Notes: generated from the letters alone by a model not told the origin. A stretch of 64,000 nucleotides of DNA from Nocardiopsis ansamitocini (GCF_030268225.1 NZ_BSQG01000005.1:372001-436000); one strand, 5' to 3'; shown: positions 53,503 to 63,001, numbered from the stretch's first letter. Numbers and translations: made by a program.

Positions 53503-54534
53503 TCAGCGGATCTTGCAGCAGTCGGGCGGGCATTCGTGGCACTTGCGCACGATCCTGCTCAGACCGGCGGGCGGGCGTTCCTCGGAGCGCTCGGCGACCA
53601 GGTCGCGCACCATCGCCACGAAGGCCGGGTGGGTGCCCGGGCACAGTGCGCGCTCCAGGCGCATTCCGAGCTTGCCGGCGGTCTCCAGCGCCTCGACGTC
53701 GAGGTCGTACTTGACCTCCATGTGGTCGGAGACGAAGCCGTGCGGCACGACGACGACCGCTTCCACCCCTTCGTCCTTGAGTTCGGCGAGGCGGTCGTTG
53801 ATGTCGGGCTCCAGCCACGGCTGGCTGGGCGGACCGCTGCGGCTCTGGTAGACGAGCTCGTACCGGTGCCCGCCGCCCACGCGTTCGGTGATCAGGCGGG
53901 CGGCCTCGGCCAGCTGGGCCTCGTAGGCGCCGGTGGGCCCGTAGTCCTGGCGCGGGTCGCCCGACGCCTGGGCCATGGTCTCGGGGATCGAGTGCGCGGA
54001 GTACAGCAGCCGGGCGCCGGGGCGCAGCTCGGCGGGCAGCCGCTCCAGTGCCTTGACGGTGTTGTCCGCGAAGGACTCGATGAAGCCGGGGTGGTCGTAG
54101 TAGGGGCGGATGAGGTCGATGTGCGGGGCGTCCTCGACGGCGGCCCGGGCCCGGTCGATGTCCTCGATGTACTGGCGGTGGCTGGAGTAGCAGCTGTGGG
54201 CCGACGTGGCCAGTGCGACGACGCGGCGGACGCCGTCGCGGGCCATCTGCGCGACGGTTTCCTCCAGGTAGGGGTCCCAGTTGCGGTTGCCCCAGTAGAC
54301 GGGGAGTTCGACGCCGTTGGCGTCGAAGTCGGCACGGATCGCCTCGATCAGGTCGCGGCACTGCTGGTTGATGGGGCTGACCCCGCCGAAGAGGAAATAG
54401 TGCTCGCCCACCTGGGCCAGCCGCTCGCGCGGGATGTTGCGGCCTCGGGTGACGTTTTCGAGGAACGGGATGACATCGTCGGTCTTCTCCGGGCCGCCGA
54501 AGGAGAGGAGCAAAAACGCGTCGTAGGAGCTCAT
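53503..54534 (-). CDS. hemH: Ferrochelatase with 2Fe-2S cysteine cluster
   Basis: 343-aa iron chelatase of haem synthesis; actinobacteria use the coproporphyrin-dependent route (CpfC), so the substrate is probably coproporphyrin III. Catalytic His in TSAHSCYSS and Glu in the YQSRSGPPSQPW region are conserved. Cysteines C in AHSC plus the C-terminal CHECPPDCCKIR form the 2Fe-2S cluster known in mycobacterial ferrochelatase. ATG 54534; an in-frame ATG is three codons upstream. The divergent promoter region holds the dyad at 54591. Confidence 0.95.
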   Translation of the reverse strand: MSSYDAFLLLSFGGPEKTDDVIPFLENVTRGRNIPRERLAQVGEHYFLFGGVSPINQQCRDLIEAIRADFDANGVELPVYWGNRNWDPYLEETVAQMARDGVRRVVALATSAHSCYSSHRQYIEDIDRARAAVEDAPHIDLIRPYYDHPGFIESFADNTVKALERLPAELRPGARLLYSAHSIPETMAQASGDPRQDYGPTGAYEAQLAEAARLITERVGGGHRYELVYQSRSGPPSQPWLEPDINDRLAELKDEGVEAVVVVPHGFVSDHMEVKYDLDVEALETAGKLGMRLERALCPGTHPAFVAMVRDLVAERSEERPPAGLSRIVRKCHECPPDCCKIR

Positions 54535-54590
54535 AGGTCCCATGAAACCAGCTGTTCGGGCGTGTCCCGCCCGACCCCCGGGCAAGCGCG

Positions 54591-54628
54591 GGTAACCGTC
54601 CCGGAACAAAAGTTACCGAGCGGTTACC
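54591..54628. promoter_or_regulatory. Inverted repeat between hemH and the lactone oxidase gene
   Basis: GGTAACCG (54591-54598) and CGGTTACC (54621-54628), 22 bp apart, with an extra related half site AGTTACCG (54611-54618). It is in the 124-bp divergent promoter space, so a regulator could control both genes. Confidence 0.45.
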
Positions 54629-54658
54629 CTCTCCCGTTCGGCTGGGTAGCCTCCCCCC

Positions 54659-55960
54659 ATGAGCAATGTGACTTGGCTCACGTGGGCCGATACACACCGA
54701 GCGCGTCCGCGCCGGATGGCAACCCCCAACAGCACCGCCGAGATCGTCGCGGCGGTGCGCTCAGCCGGCGACGACGGCCTGCGGGTACGGATGGTCGGCT
54801 CGGGCCATTCCTTCACCGCCGTCGCCGTGACCGACGGCCTGATGCTCTCCCCCACCGCGCTGTCGCGCGTCCGCTCGATCGACCCCGCGGCGGGCACCGC
54901 GACGGTGGAGGCGGGCGCCCAGCTGTGCGACTTCAACACCGCCCTGGCCGAGCACGGGGTCGCCCTGACCAACATGGGCGACATCGCGGTGCAGACCGTG
55001 GCCGGGGCCACCCAGACCGGGACGCACGGCACCGGACGTTCCTCGGCCGGTCTCGCCGCGCAGGTCCGCGGCCTGGAGATCGTGCTGGCCGACGGGTCGG
55101 TGGTGACCTGCTCGGCCGACGTCGAACCGGAGCTGTTCGCGGCGGCGCGCCTGGGACTGGGCGCATTCGGCGTGGTGAGCGCGGTGACCATGGCGATCGA
55201 ACCGGCCTTCCTGCTGCACGCGCGGGAAGAACCCATGCCGTTGGCGGAGGTGCTGGAACGGTTGCCGGAACTGCGCGCCGACAACGAGCACTTCGAGTTC
55301 TACTGGTTCCCCCACACCGGGTCCACCAACACCAAGCGCAACAACCGGGTCGGGGGGCCGGCCCGGCCGCTGACGGCGTTCAAGGCGTGGCTGGACGACG
55401 AATTCCTGTCCAACACAGTGTTCGAGGCAGCGAACAGGGCGGCCCGCAGGATGCCGTCGGTCGTTCCGGCCCTCAACCAGGTGTCGGCCCGCGCGCTCTC
55501 GGCGCGCACCTATAGCGACCGCTCCCACAAGGTCTTCGCCAGCCCGCGGCGGGTGAAGTTCCTGGAGATGGAGTACGCGGTCCCCGCCGAGCACCTCGCC
55601 GACGTGCTGCGCGCGGTCAAGGAGGTCCTGGACCGGGGCAGGCACCGGATCAGTTTCCCGTTGGAGATCCGCTTCGCCCCGGCCGACGAGGTGTGGCTGT
55701 CCACGGCCTACGGCCGCGAGACCGCCTACGTGGCCGCGCACGTCTACAAGGGAACGCCGCACGAGGCGTACTTCGCGGACCTGGAGGCCATCTTCACGAG
55801 TGTGGGCGGACGGCCGCACTGGGCCAAGATGCACACCCGCGACCGCTCCTACCTGGAGACGGTGTACCCCCGGCTCGACAGCGCACTGGCCGTTCGCGAA
55901 CGGGTCGATCCCCGGCGCCGGTTCGCCAACCCCTACCTGGACACCGTCCTGGGCCCCTGA
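54659..55960 (+). CDS. D-arabinono-1,4-lactone oxidase-type FAD protein
   Basis: 433-aa sugar-lactone oxidase: PCMH-type FAD domain (RMVGSGHSFTAVAV, TGTHGTG) and C-terminal ALO domain (EFYWFPHTGSTNTKRNNR, ends RRRFANPYLDTVLG). Members oxidise D-arabinono-, L-gulono- or related lactones or alditols. TAGCCT sits 7 nt before ATG 54659, so translation is probably leaderless. Confidence 0.9.
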   Translation: MSNVTWLTWADTHRARPRRMATPNSTAEIVAAVRSAGDDGLRVRMVGSGHSFTAVAVTDGLMLSPTALSRVRSIDPAAGTATVEAGAQLCDFNTALAEHGVALTNMGDIAVQTVAGATQTGTHGTGRSSAGLAAQVRGLEIVLADGSVVTCSADVEPELFAAARLGLGAFGVVSAVTMAIEPAFLLHAREEPMPLAEVLERLPELRADNEHFEFYWFPHTGSTNTKRNNRVGGPARPLTAFKAWLDDEFLSNTVFEAANRAARRMPSVVPALNQVSARALSARTYSDRSHKVFASPRRVKFLEMEYAVPAEHLADVLRAVKEVLDRGRHRISFPLEIRFAPADEVWLSTAYGRETAYVAAHVYKGTPHEAYFADLEAIFTSVGGRPHWAKMHTRDRSYLETVYPRLDSALAVRERVDPRRRFANPYLDTVLGP

Positions 55961-55978
55961 GTCCTGGGCGGCCGAGGA

Positions 55979-56923
55979 TCAGGGCGGCGTCCCCTGCTCG
56001 CCCTGCCCGCCGGGGGCGGGTGCGGGGGCGCCGGGCTCCTGGTCGCCACCGTCCTGCCCGCCCTCGGAACCGGGCTCGGGCTGTGCGGTCGGCTCGCCTG
56101 GCTCGTCCGGGGCGGGCCCGGTCGGGTCGACGGGCCCGGTGGTGCTGTCGTCGGTGGTCCCGTCCTGCGGATCGGTCGACGGCTCGGGGGCCACCGGCTC
56201 CGGTGAGGACTCCACCGCGTCGGGCCGGGGGCCGGACTCCTGCTCACCGGGGTCGGCCGGTTCCGTCGCCGGCGCGCCGCCCAACAGCGAGGGTGCCGAT
56301 GCGCCGTCCCGGCCGCGCACGGTGTCTCCCAGTGAGCGCCCCGAGACCAGCTCGAACGTGAAGATGACGGCCATGACCACGAGGAAAACCGCGACGGCGG
56401 CCAGGATCATCGAGCGCGGGCTCTTCCACTTCGCTGCGGGGAGGGGGCCGGGACCGTCCTGGGGGTCGTCGGCGTCGGGCTCGGGGATCGCCCGTGTGGT
56501 GTCGGTGGCACCAGTGACGTCTGTGCCCAGAACGGGAAGCGCCCGGGTCCGCGTGTGGTCGTCGAGGTCGGTGGCACCGGTCTCGGTGGTCGCCGCCAGC
56601 AGGGTGTCGGCGTCGGTGACGGTCCCCGGTCCACTGACACGCAGTTCGCCGGTGGCGGTCATGGGGGCGTTGGGCCCCCCGGGCACCAGGTGGGCCCGTT
56701 CGGCCAGGACACGGGCCTGGTCCCCGCTGCGCTTGAGGTAGTGCTGGGCGACGGCCGTTCCAACCGTGCTGATGACGCTCATGACCGCGGCACCGATGAT
56801 CGTGCCGTAGACCCCCAGGTAGGAGGCCGCCGTTGCCGCAGTCAACGTGGCGAGCCCACCGCCGGCGATCTGGGACATGCTCAGATCGATCCGTTTCTTC
56901 TTCTCTTGCGCGTCCTCGCTCAT
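55979..56923 (-). CDS. Membrane protein with long Pro/Glu-rich C-terminus
   Basis: 314 aa from ATG 56923. Cytoplasmic N-terminus (SEDAQEKKKRIDLS), a hydrophobic pair around 20-60 (GGGLATLTAATAASYLG, IIGAAVMSVISTVGTAVA), a linker, TM near 170-190 (SMILAAVAVFLVVMAVIFTFEL), then an outer Pro/Glu/Asp/Gly-rich tail (low complexity). No family recognised; probably a surface-anchored actinobacterial protein. Confidence 0.7.
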   Translation of the reverse strand: MSEDAQEKKKRIDLSMSQIAGGGLATLTAATAASYLGVYGTIIGAAVMSVISTVGTAVAQHYLKRSGDQARVLAERAHLVPGGPNAPMTATGELRVSGPGTVTDADTLLAATTETGATDLDDHTRTRALPVLGTDVTGATDTTRAIPEPDADDPQDGPGPLPAAKWKSPRSMILAAVAVFLVVMAVIFTFELVSGRSLGDTVRGRDGASAPSLLGGAPATEPADPGEQESGPRPDAVESSPEPVAPEPSTDPQDGTTDDSTTGPVDPTGPAPDEPGEPTAQPEPGSEGGQDGGDQEPGAPAPAPGGQGEQGTPP

Positions 56924-57461
56924 CTTCCCCCTCTCCTGGTGGTGGACCGTGGTGGCGCGGTGGACACCGCTCATGACTCACTACGGACACTTCACTAGTC
57001 ATGCGTCCACAAGTGGACAACTTTCACCAAGGCCAACAATGTTCCTATAACTAGAAGAAATTGGATGGATCACCCTTGGATAGCGAGCGGCGTGTCGATT
57101 CGCCAAAAGTCGGTTTTATGTGCTTCACACGGAAGACGCGCCGATTGGAGGGGCTTGACCTTCCCCGCATCACCTGTGCGGATAGCATCACCGGCACGGC
57201 GTCAAGCGCGGATCGCGGCGGAGTCGAATCCGTGACCTCGGGGCCGCCCCATCGGCGTGTCAAGATGGCACGATAGGAACGCGACGCCTGAGAGCTCCCG
57301 GCATGTCCGGGCTCGGGCGCACCATTTCATCCGAACCAGCCTCGCGGGTTCGGACATGCCGGGCGCGGTACTGGCCGAAAGGGCTGAGGCCGACAAGACT
57401 GAAGACGTGGGGGATGTAGGGCATACCGACATACCCTCGACGGGACGCGAAAGGGAGGGCG
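56924..57461. other. 538-bp region upstream of sepH, with an inverted repeat
   Basis: Divergent spacer. CCCGGCATGTCCG at about 57298-57310 is matched in inverse orientation by CGGACATGCCGGG at 57351-57363, a dyad with 40 bp between the arms. The first 100 bp are AT-rich. A possible -10 is TAGGGC near 57416. No gene seen. Confidence 0.5.
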
Positions 57462-58571
57462 ATGCAGGAGCTTCGCCTGGTCGCCGTCAGCGAGGACGGA
57501 ACCTACCTGGTGCTGGCGAGCGCCGGCCGCGGAACCCGGTTCATGCTGCCCGTCGACGATCGTCTGCGCGCCGCTGTGCGCGGCCAGTTCTCTCGGCTCG
57601 GCCAGTACGAGATCGAAGTGGAGAATCCGTTGCGCCCAAAGGAAATCCAGGCCCGGATCCGCTCGGGCGAGACCGCGGAGTCCATCGCCCAGGCCGCCGG
57701 GATCCCCATCGAGCGTGTGCGCTGGTTCGAGGGCCCGGTCCTTCAAGAACGCGAGTACATCGCCCAGCAGGCCCAACGGGTCAGCGTACGCCGCCAGGGC
57801 GACTCCTCACCGGGGCCGACCCTGGGAGAGGTGGTGGCCGAGCGGATCGGCCAGCACCAGCTCGAAACCGGCGACGCACTGTGGGACTCCTGGAAGCGCG
57901 AGGACAACACCTGGCAGGTCAAGCTGACCTTCTCGCTCTCCGGCATGGAACACGTCGCGCACTGGGTCTTCGACCCCAGACGGCGCTCGGTCACGCCCTA
58001 CGACGAGGAGGCCGTGCGCTTCCTGAGCGGCGCTCCCCCCGAAGAACCGCTGGACCTCGGCCCCGGCAGCGCCAACGTCACCCCGTTCGTGCCCCGGCGG
58101 CCCAGCGTGCGTGACATCGCCCCGGCCATGGAGCAGGTGGCGCCGCCCCCCGAACCAGAGCCCGAGCCGACGCAGGCCCCGGCGCCCGCGCCACGCCCGC
58201 TCGGCGCGCAGGGACCCCGGGTCCCGATCACTCCTGATCGGGTGCGCGCCATGGAGCCCGACTCCGGTTTCGGTTCGCCCGGACGTCCGGCGGCCGAACC
58301 CCGGTACCGCCCGGAACCCGCCAGGCCCGTGCAGCCCGAGCCCCGGCCCGAGGCTCCCGCGGCGCAACAGCCCGTCTCCGAGCGGCCACCGGCCGCCCAA
58401 CCGGCGGCGGCACAGCGTCCCGCCGCGGCCCAACCACCCGCCCGCCCCGAACCGCCACTGCCCACCTCCACCTCCGGTGGGGCCCAGCCGCCTCGGCGCA
58501 AGGGACGTGGACGGCGCGCCTCGGTCCCCTCCTGGGACGAGATCATGTTCGGCTCCAAGAAGTCGGAGTAG
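57462..58571 (+). CDS. sepH: SepH, FtsZ-associated septation protein
   Basis: 369 aa. DUF3071 N-terminal domain (1-165) starts MQELRLVAVSEDGTYLVL and includes the conserved HTH (LRPKEIQARIRSGETAESIA, IPIERVRWFEGPV). The C-terminal 190 residues are Pro/Ala/Glu-rich and end in a basic RRKGRGRRASVPSWDEIMFG tail. SepH stimulates FtsZ assembly in Streptomyces and mycobacteria. ATG 57462 with GGGAGGGC upstream, strong terminator after it. The neighbourhood fits Streptomyces SCO5855. Confidence 0.94.
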   Translation: MQELRLVAVSEDGTYLVLASAGRGTRFMLPVDDRLRAAVRGQFSRLGQYEIEVENPLRPKEIQARIRSGETAESIAQAAGIPIERVRWFEGPVLQEREYIAQQAQRVSVRRQGDSSPGPTLGEVVAERIGQHQLETGDALWDSWKREDNTWQVKLTFSLSGMEHVAHWVFDPRRRSVTPYDEEAVRFLSGAPPEEPLDLGPGSANVTPFVPRRPSVRDIAPAMEQVAPPPEPEPEPTQAPAPAPRPLGAQGPRVPITPDRVRAMEPDSGFGSPGRPAAEPRYRPEPARPVQPEPRPEAPAAQQPVSERPPAAQPAAAQRPAAAQPPARPEPPLPTSTSGGAQPPRRKGRGRRASVPSWDEIMFGSKKSE

Positions 58572-58577
58572 CGCACG

Positions 58578-58633
58578 CCGCAACGACGAAGGGGGCCACC
58601 GATGAAGATCGGTGGCCCCCTTCGTCGTTGCGG
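58578..58633. terminator. Perfect 26-bp hairpin, bidirectional terminator
   Basis: Arms 58578-58603 and 58608-58633 pair without a mismatch around GAAG. It stops sepH and the convergent PH-domain operon two bp from the latter's stop. Confidence 0.95.
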
Positions 58634-58635
58634 TA

Positions 58636-60396
58636 CTACGGTCGGCCCTGATCCGGCTCGGGCTCGGCGACCAGGAACGGTCCGATCATGGCCGGGGTGA
58701 CGTCCGCGGCGAAAGCCACCGACTCGTGGAAGTCGGCGTCGACGGCGTCGTAGCTGCCGCTGCCGGCCCCAACCGCGACCTCCATGGTGGCCAGGCCCGA
58801 GCGTCGTTGGAACAGCGTCTGCGACCACGACCAGCCGATGATCGCGCCCTGCTCCACGACGGCCTGGCCGCGCTGCAACGACCCCGAGCGCACGCTGACC
58901 CGGCCGCCGTCGTAGCCGTGCCCCAGCGAGCGGTAACGGTCCAGCCCCAGTGGGACGCCCAACAGGGCGAGGACCGCCAGGCCGCCCGCCACCCAGTACC
59001 AGCCCAGCGCCCCGGCCCCGGCGGCGAGCAGGGCGAAGGGCACGATCGCCCGCACCAGGCGGCGGGTGCGGGCCGCCGGCGGGTGCGCGATGAGCGACGC
59101 GGTGAAGGGCGCCAGCGCCCGGGCGACGACGGCGTCGACGGTGACGCGCTTGCCGATGGGCAACAGGGTGGCGCGGGTGGAGCTGTCGGCGAGCCCGGTC
59201 ACGATCGCCGACAGCTTGACCAGGGAACGCGTCCGCTCCAAGGGGGTGTCGGCGAGCTCGTGCCCGCGGATACGGCGGTGCTCCAGGGTGACGCTGCGCC
59301 GGGTGAACAGCCCGCGCTCGGTCACCAACGACTCACCGCTGCGGCGCAGCGTGAAGTTCCAGTGGTTCACCGCGTAGGTGATGACCGCGAACAGCGGCAT
59401 GGCCACGGCCAGGAACAGAACCAGCCCTACTGCCAACAGGACGAGGACCAGCAGTCCGTCGCGCGCGGCGTCCACCGCGGCGATCGCACCGTCGGCCAGG
59501 TAGTCGCTGAGGGTGTCGCCGCCGAACACCTGGGAGGCGAAACCGAACAGCGCGGCGAGGGCCGCGAATGGGGTGAGCAGGTAGCCCAGGCTCAGTACCG
59601 CGTAGAAGTACCAGCGCGTGGGCATCTGGAAGTAGACGACGTCCGCCGGTGCCGCTGCGCCTGGAGCGTGCTGCTCGTGCCCGCCTTCCTCGGTCTGCGG
59701 GTCCTGGGAATCGACCTGAACGGCAGCGGCGTCCGGCTCCGGCGCGCCGGTCAGCAGCGCACGGCGGTGCAGGAGTTCGGTACGCAGCCGCTCGGCCTCG
59801 GCACGGGTGACCGCGTCGAGCTTGCCTTCCTCCGCACCGCTGCCACCGGCCGCGGCCTCGATCTTGACCACGGCGAGCCCGAAGACGCGGTGCAGAAGGG
59901 TGGAGGTGATGTCCACCCCGCGGATGCGCTCCAGCGGAATGGTGCGGCGGGACCGGGCGATGAGGCCGCTGCGGATCTCCAGACGCTCGGCTCCCACGCG
60001 GTAGCGGAAGGTCTTGTAGGTGTAGACGCCCGAAATGAGGATGCCGACCAGTGCGATGCCCGAACCGCCCAGTACCCAGGGGTTGAACTGCCCCGCGAAC
60101 AGGGCGACGGCGATGGGGATGATGAAGGACCGCAGTTGGTTGAGCGAGGCGGTGACCATCGTCTTCGGGCTGAGCCGACGGTCCTCCTCCGGTTCGGCCG
60201 CGGCCGCGGCGGGTGCACCGTCGTCACCGGTGCCCCCGACCGCCTCGGAGAGGGGGTCGGGGGCCGGGGCCGGCCCCGTGACCGGAACCCCGGCAGCGGG
60301 ATCGGCGGTGTCGGGCGCCCTCCCCGGTTCGGCCGGAGGGCCCGGGGGCCGCTCGGGCTGCCGGTCCGGTTCGGGCTGCTCGTGGGGATCGCTCAC
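58636..60396 (-). CDS. YdbT-like multi-PH-domain membrane protein
   Basis: 586 aa from GTG 60396. Disordered Pro-rich N-terminus (1-75), a TM pair (SFIIPIAVALFAGQF, GGSGIALVGILISGVY) and at least two bacterial PH-like (bPH2, DUF304) domains: FRYRVGAERLEIRSGLI, IPLERIRGVDI; and NHWNFTLRRSGESLVTERGLF with further TM segments between. Usually encoded with a YdbS partner, as here (4-bp overlap). Function unknown; related proteins affect membrane or competence. Confidence 0.87.
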   Translation of the reverse strand: MSDPHEQPEPDRQPERPPGPPAEPGRAPDTADPAAGVPVTGPAPAPDPLSEAVGGTGDDGAPAAAAAEPEEDRRLSPKTMVTASLNQLRSFIIPIAVALFAGQFNPWVLGGSGIALVGILISGVYTYKTFRYRVGAERLEIRSGLIARSRRTIPLERIRGVDITSTLLHRVFGLAVVKIEAAAGGSGAEEGKLDAVTRAEAERLRTELLHRRALLTGAPEPDAAAVQVDSQDPQTEEGGHEQHAPGAAAPADVVYFQMPTRWYFYAVLSLGYLLTPFAALAALFGFASQVFGGDTLSDYLADGAIAAVDAARDGLLVLVLLAVGLVLFLAVAMPLFAVITYAVNHWNFTLRRSGESLVTERGLFTRRSVTLEHRRIRGHELADTPLERTRSLVKLSAIVTGLADSSTRATLLPIGKRVTVDAVVARALAPFTASLIAHPPAARTRRLVRAIVPFALLAAGAGALGWYWVAGGLAVLALLGVPLGLDRYRSLGHGYDGGRVSVRSGSLQRGQAVVEQGAIIGWSWSQTLFQRRSGLATMEVAVGAGSGSYDAVDADFHESVAFAADVTPAMIGPFLVAEPEPDQGRP

Positions 60397-60914
60397 GTGG
60401 CATCGTCTCTCAGGTCGCCGGCGCGCGCCGCGAGTTCCTCGGAGATCCGCTGCGCCTCGGGCTCCTCCAGCCCTTCGATGGTGGAGGAACCGGCGTGTGA
60501 GGCGGTCTGCACCTCAAGGGTGGCCAGCCGGAACATCCGCTCCAGCCACCCCTGGGTGTGATCCACCGTCTGGATGCGGCCCACGGGGACCAGCTGCCAG
60601 GAGCGGCTGAGCCAGCCGACCCTGGTATACACGACGTCGGCGGTGACCTCCCAACGGTGCACCCGGTAGCGCCAGCGGGGCGCGATGATCGTCTTGGCCA
60701 CGCCGTAGCAGGCGTAGAGGGCCGGGAGGGCCCAGACGTGGTCGACGACCGGGGCGGGGACCCACGACCACGCGAAGAAACCGACCGCCCAGGACGCACC
60801 CCCGATCAGGGCGAGCATGAAAAGGACACCGATGGCGCTGCGGACCGTCCACATCCAGACGGCTCGTCGCGAAACACGGTTCTGCGGGGGGCGAAGGCTG
60901 GCGGCGGTGGTCAC
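60393..60914 (-). CDS. YdbS-like PH-domain membrane protein
   Basis: 173 aa from GTG 60914, which is 7 nt from a TAGACT box, so a leaderless start; ATG 60950 is an alternative. Two TM segments (TVRSAIGVLFMLALIGGASWAVGFF, VWALPALYACYG) then a bPH2 domain (RYRVHRWEVTADVVYTRVG, VPVGRIQTVDHTQGWLERMF). Partner of the YdbT-like gene and coupled by overlap. Confidence 0.85.
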   Translation of the reverse strand: MTTAASLRPPQNRVSRRAVWMWTVRSAIGVLFMLALIGGASWAVGFFAWSWVPAPVVDHVWALPALYACYGVAKTIIAPRWRYRVHRWEVTADVVYTRVGWLSRSWQLVPVGRIQTVDHTQGWLERMFRLATLEVQTASHAGSSTIEGLEEPEAQRISEELAARAGDLRDDAT

Positions 60915-61074
60915 CCGGCCAAGTCTAGGGGTTTGTGGCTTGGATCCCATGACGTCCGGATCGACCGGCGAGCGGAAAAGCACCGATTCGACGGGAACTC
61001 ACCCGACGGGCGCGGTGTTGCACCAGTGGCGGCCCCTGCCGCCCCTCAGCCGCTCGGGGGATACCTGTCAGCTT

Positions 61075-61095
61075 CTTGTCAGTGGCATCGACAAG
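61075..61095. promoter_or_regulatory. TetR-type operator-like dyad before the ABC exporter
   Basis: CTTGTC-N9-GACAAG, 37 bp upstream of the ATPase start. The regulator is not next to it. Confidence 0.5.
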
Positions 61096-61131
61096 ACTGA
61101 CCGGCGTGAACACGACTTACACGGAGGACCG

Positions 61132-62112
61132 ATGACCAACGCCATCCGCGCCGAGGGCCTCGTCAAGCGCTTCAAGGGCAAGGCCGCCCTGGCCGGAGTG
61201 GACCTGGTCGCCCGCGCCGGGGCCGTACTCGGCGTGCTCGGTCCCAACGGATCGGGCAAGACCACCACGGTGCGCATCCTGTCCACTCTGCTGCGTCCCG
61301 ACGAGGGACACGCGCTGGTGGGCGGCTTCGACGTGGTGCGCCAGCCCCATCAGGTGCGCCGCCTGATCGGCCTGACCGGCCAGTACGCGGCGGTGGACCA
61401 GGAGCTGACCGGTGTGCAGAACCTGATGCTGATCGCGCGCCTGCTCGGCTACTCCCGCCCGGACGCCCGGCTGCGCACCGCCGAACTGCTGGAACGCTTC
61501 GCGCTCACCGATGCCGGCGACCGCACCGCGAAGACCTACTCCGGGGGCATGCGCCGGCGCCTCGACCTCGCGGCGAGCCTGGTGGGCCGGCCCAGCGTTC
61601 TCTACCTGGACGAACCCACCACCGGACTCGACCCGCACAGCCGCAACGAACTGTGGGACGTGGTGCGCGGGCTGGTGGACGAAGGCGTGACCGTCCTGCT
61701 GACCACCCAGTACCTGGAGGAGGCCGACCAACTGGCCGACGACATCATGGTGCTCGACCATGGCAAGGTCATCGCCACGGGCACCCCCGAGGAGCTCAAG
61801 GGCCGTGCCGGCCACCAGGTCCTGCAACTACAGACGGTGCGCCCGGAACAGGCACAGACGGCGGCGGCCATCGTGGCAGAGGTGACCGGGGCCGAGGCCC
61901 GCCTCACCGAACACGGCGTGGGCGCCTCGGTCACCGACCCCGGCACGATGCCCGAGGTCGTGCGGCGCCTGGACGCCGCACAGATCGGGGTGGCCGAGCT
62001 CTCCCTGCGCAAACCCAGCCTGGACGAGGTGTTCCTGGCCATCACCGGCCGGACGGCCGCGCCGGAGCGCGCCGACGCCCCCATCGATTCCCCCGAGAGG
62101 ACCGCCGTATGA
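61132..62112 (+). CDS. DrrA-type ABC transporter ATPase
   Basis: 326 aa. Walker A GPNGSGKTT, Q-loop TGQYAAVDQELTG, signature YSGGMRRRLDLA, Walker B VLYLDEPTTGLD and a C-terminal domain with the DrrA-type GVAELSLRKPSLDEVFLAITG end. Members export daunorubicin-like drugs. ATG 61132 with GGAGGA. Stop overlaps the permease start. Confidence 0.92.
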   Translation: MTNAIRAEGLVKRFKGKAALAGVDLVARAGAVLGVLGPNGSGKTTTVRILSTLLRPDEGHALVGGFDVVRQPHQVRRLIGLTGQYAAVDQELTGVQNLMLIARLLGYSRPDARLRTAELLERFALTDAGDRTAKTYSGGMRRRLDLAASLVGRPSVLYLDEPTTGLDPHSRNELWDVVRGLVDEGVTVLLTTQYLEEADQLADDIMVLDHGKVIATGTPEELKGRAGHQVLQLQTVRPEQAQTAAAIVAEVTGAEARLTEHGVGASVTDPGTMPEVVRRLDAAQIGVAELSLRKPSLDEVFLAITGRTAAPERADAPIDSPERTAV

Positions 62113-62963
62113 GCGCCGTGACCGACAACCCCTCGGTGCGGGGCTCCGCACCGACGGCGCCGGAACCAGCGGCCCGCATCTCCCCCGCCACCGCGGTGCA
62201 ACACGGCCTGCTGCTGACCTGGCGCAGCCTGCTGCGAATCAAGAGCAACCCCGAAGAGGTCCTGGGCCTGACCTTCATGCCCATCATGTTCGTGGCGCTG
62301 TTCGTGTTCGTGTTCGGGCAGGCCATGATGGGCGACTGGCAGACCTACCGGGACTTCATCATCCCCGGTATCACCGCGCAGTCGGTGGTGTTCGCCACCA
62401 TCGGCACCGGTGTCGCGCTCAACACCGACATCGAGAAGGGCATCTTCGACCGGTTCCGCTCCCTCCCGGTGGCCCGCTCGGCCCCGTTGATCGGGGCGAT
62501 CCTCGGCGACCTCGTGCGCTACCTCCTGACCGTGGTGATGGTCCTCGTGGTGGCCTTGGTCATCGGGTTCCGCCCCAGCGGCGGGGCGGCCGGGGTCCTG
62601 GGGGCAGTCGCGGTGCTGATGGTCTTCGCGTTCTCGCTGTGCTGGTTGTCGGCGTTCATGGGGCTGCTGCTGCGCACCCCGATGGCGGTCAACATCTTCG
62701 GTTCGATCTGGATGTTCCCGCTGACCTTCGCGAGTTCCACGTTCGTGCCCACGGAGAACATGCCGGGCTGGTTGCAGGTGTTCGCCGACGCCAACCCGGT
62801 CACCCACGTCACCAACGCGATGCGGTCGCTGATGCTGGGACCGGACGACCCCTCGGTGACCGTGCCGCTGGCCGAGTCCCTGCTGTGGAGCGGGGTGTGG
62901 ACGGTGCTGCTGACGGCCGTGTTCTTCCCGCTGGCCACCCGCGCCTACCGCCGCCGCTCCTGA
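62109..62963 (+). CDS. DrrB-type ABC-2 permease
   Basis: 284 aa, six predicted membrane segments (ending LLWSGVWTVLLTAVFFPLATRAY). FDRFRSLPVARSAPLIGAILGDLVRYL is the ABC-2 family motif. Works with the preceding ATPase; substrate unknown. ATG 62109, coupled by ATGA overlap. Confidence 0.92.
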   Translation: MSAVTDNPSVRGSAPTAPEPAARISPATAVQHGLLLTWRSLLRIKSNPEEVLGLTFMPIMFVALFVFVFGQAMMGDWQTYRDFIIPGITAQSVVFATIGTGVALNTDIEKGIFDRFRSLPVARSAPLIGAILGDLVRYLLTVVMVLVVALVIGFRPSGGAAGVLGAVAVLMVFAFSLCWLSAFMGLLLRTPMAVNIFGSIWMFPLTFASSTFVPTENMPGWLQVFADANPVTHVTNAMRSLMLGPDDPSVTVPLAESLLWSGVWTVLLTAVFFPLATRAYRRRS

Positions 62964-62976
62964 CCCCGCCCTGCTG

Positions 62977-63001
62977 CCCCGGACGGTTCACCTGTCCGGG
63001 G
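62977..63001. terminator. Hairpin terminator after the exporter operon
   Basis: CCCCGGAC (62977-62984) with GTCCGGGG (62994-63001). It overlaps the 3' end of the SARP pseudogene. Confidence 0.7.

Noticed and set aside
57140-57240. tRNA-like TCGAATCC element upstream of sepH
   Set aside because: No matching acceptor stem or anticodon arm could be laid out in the 75 bases upstream.
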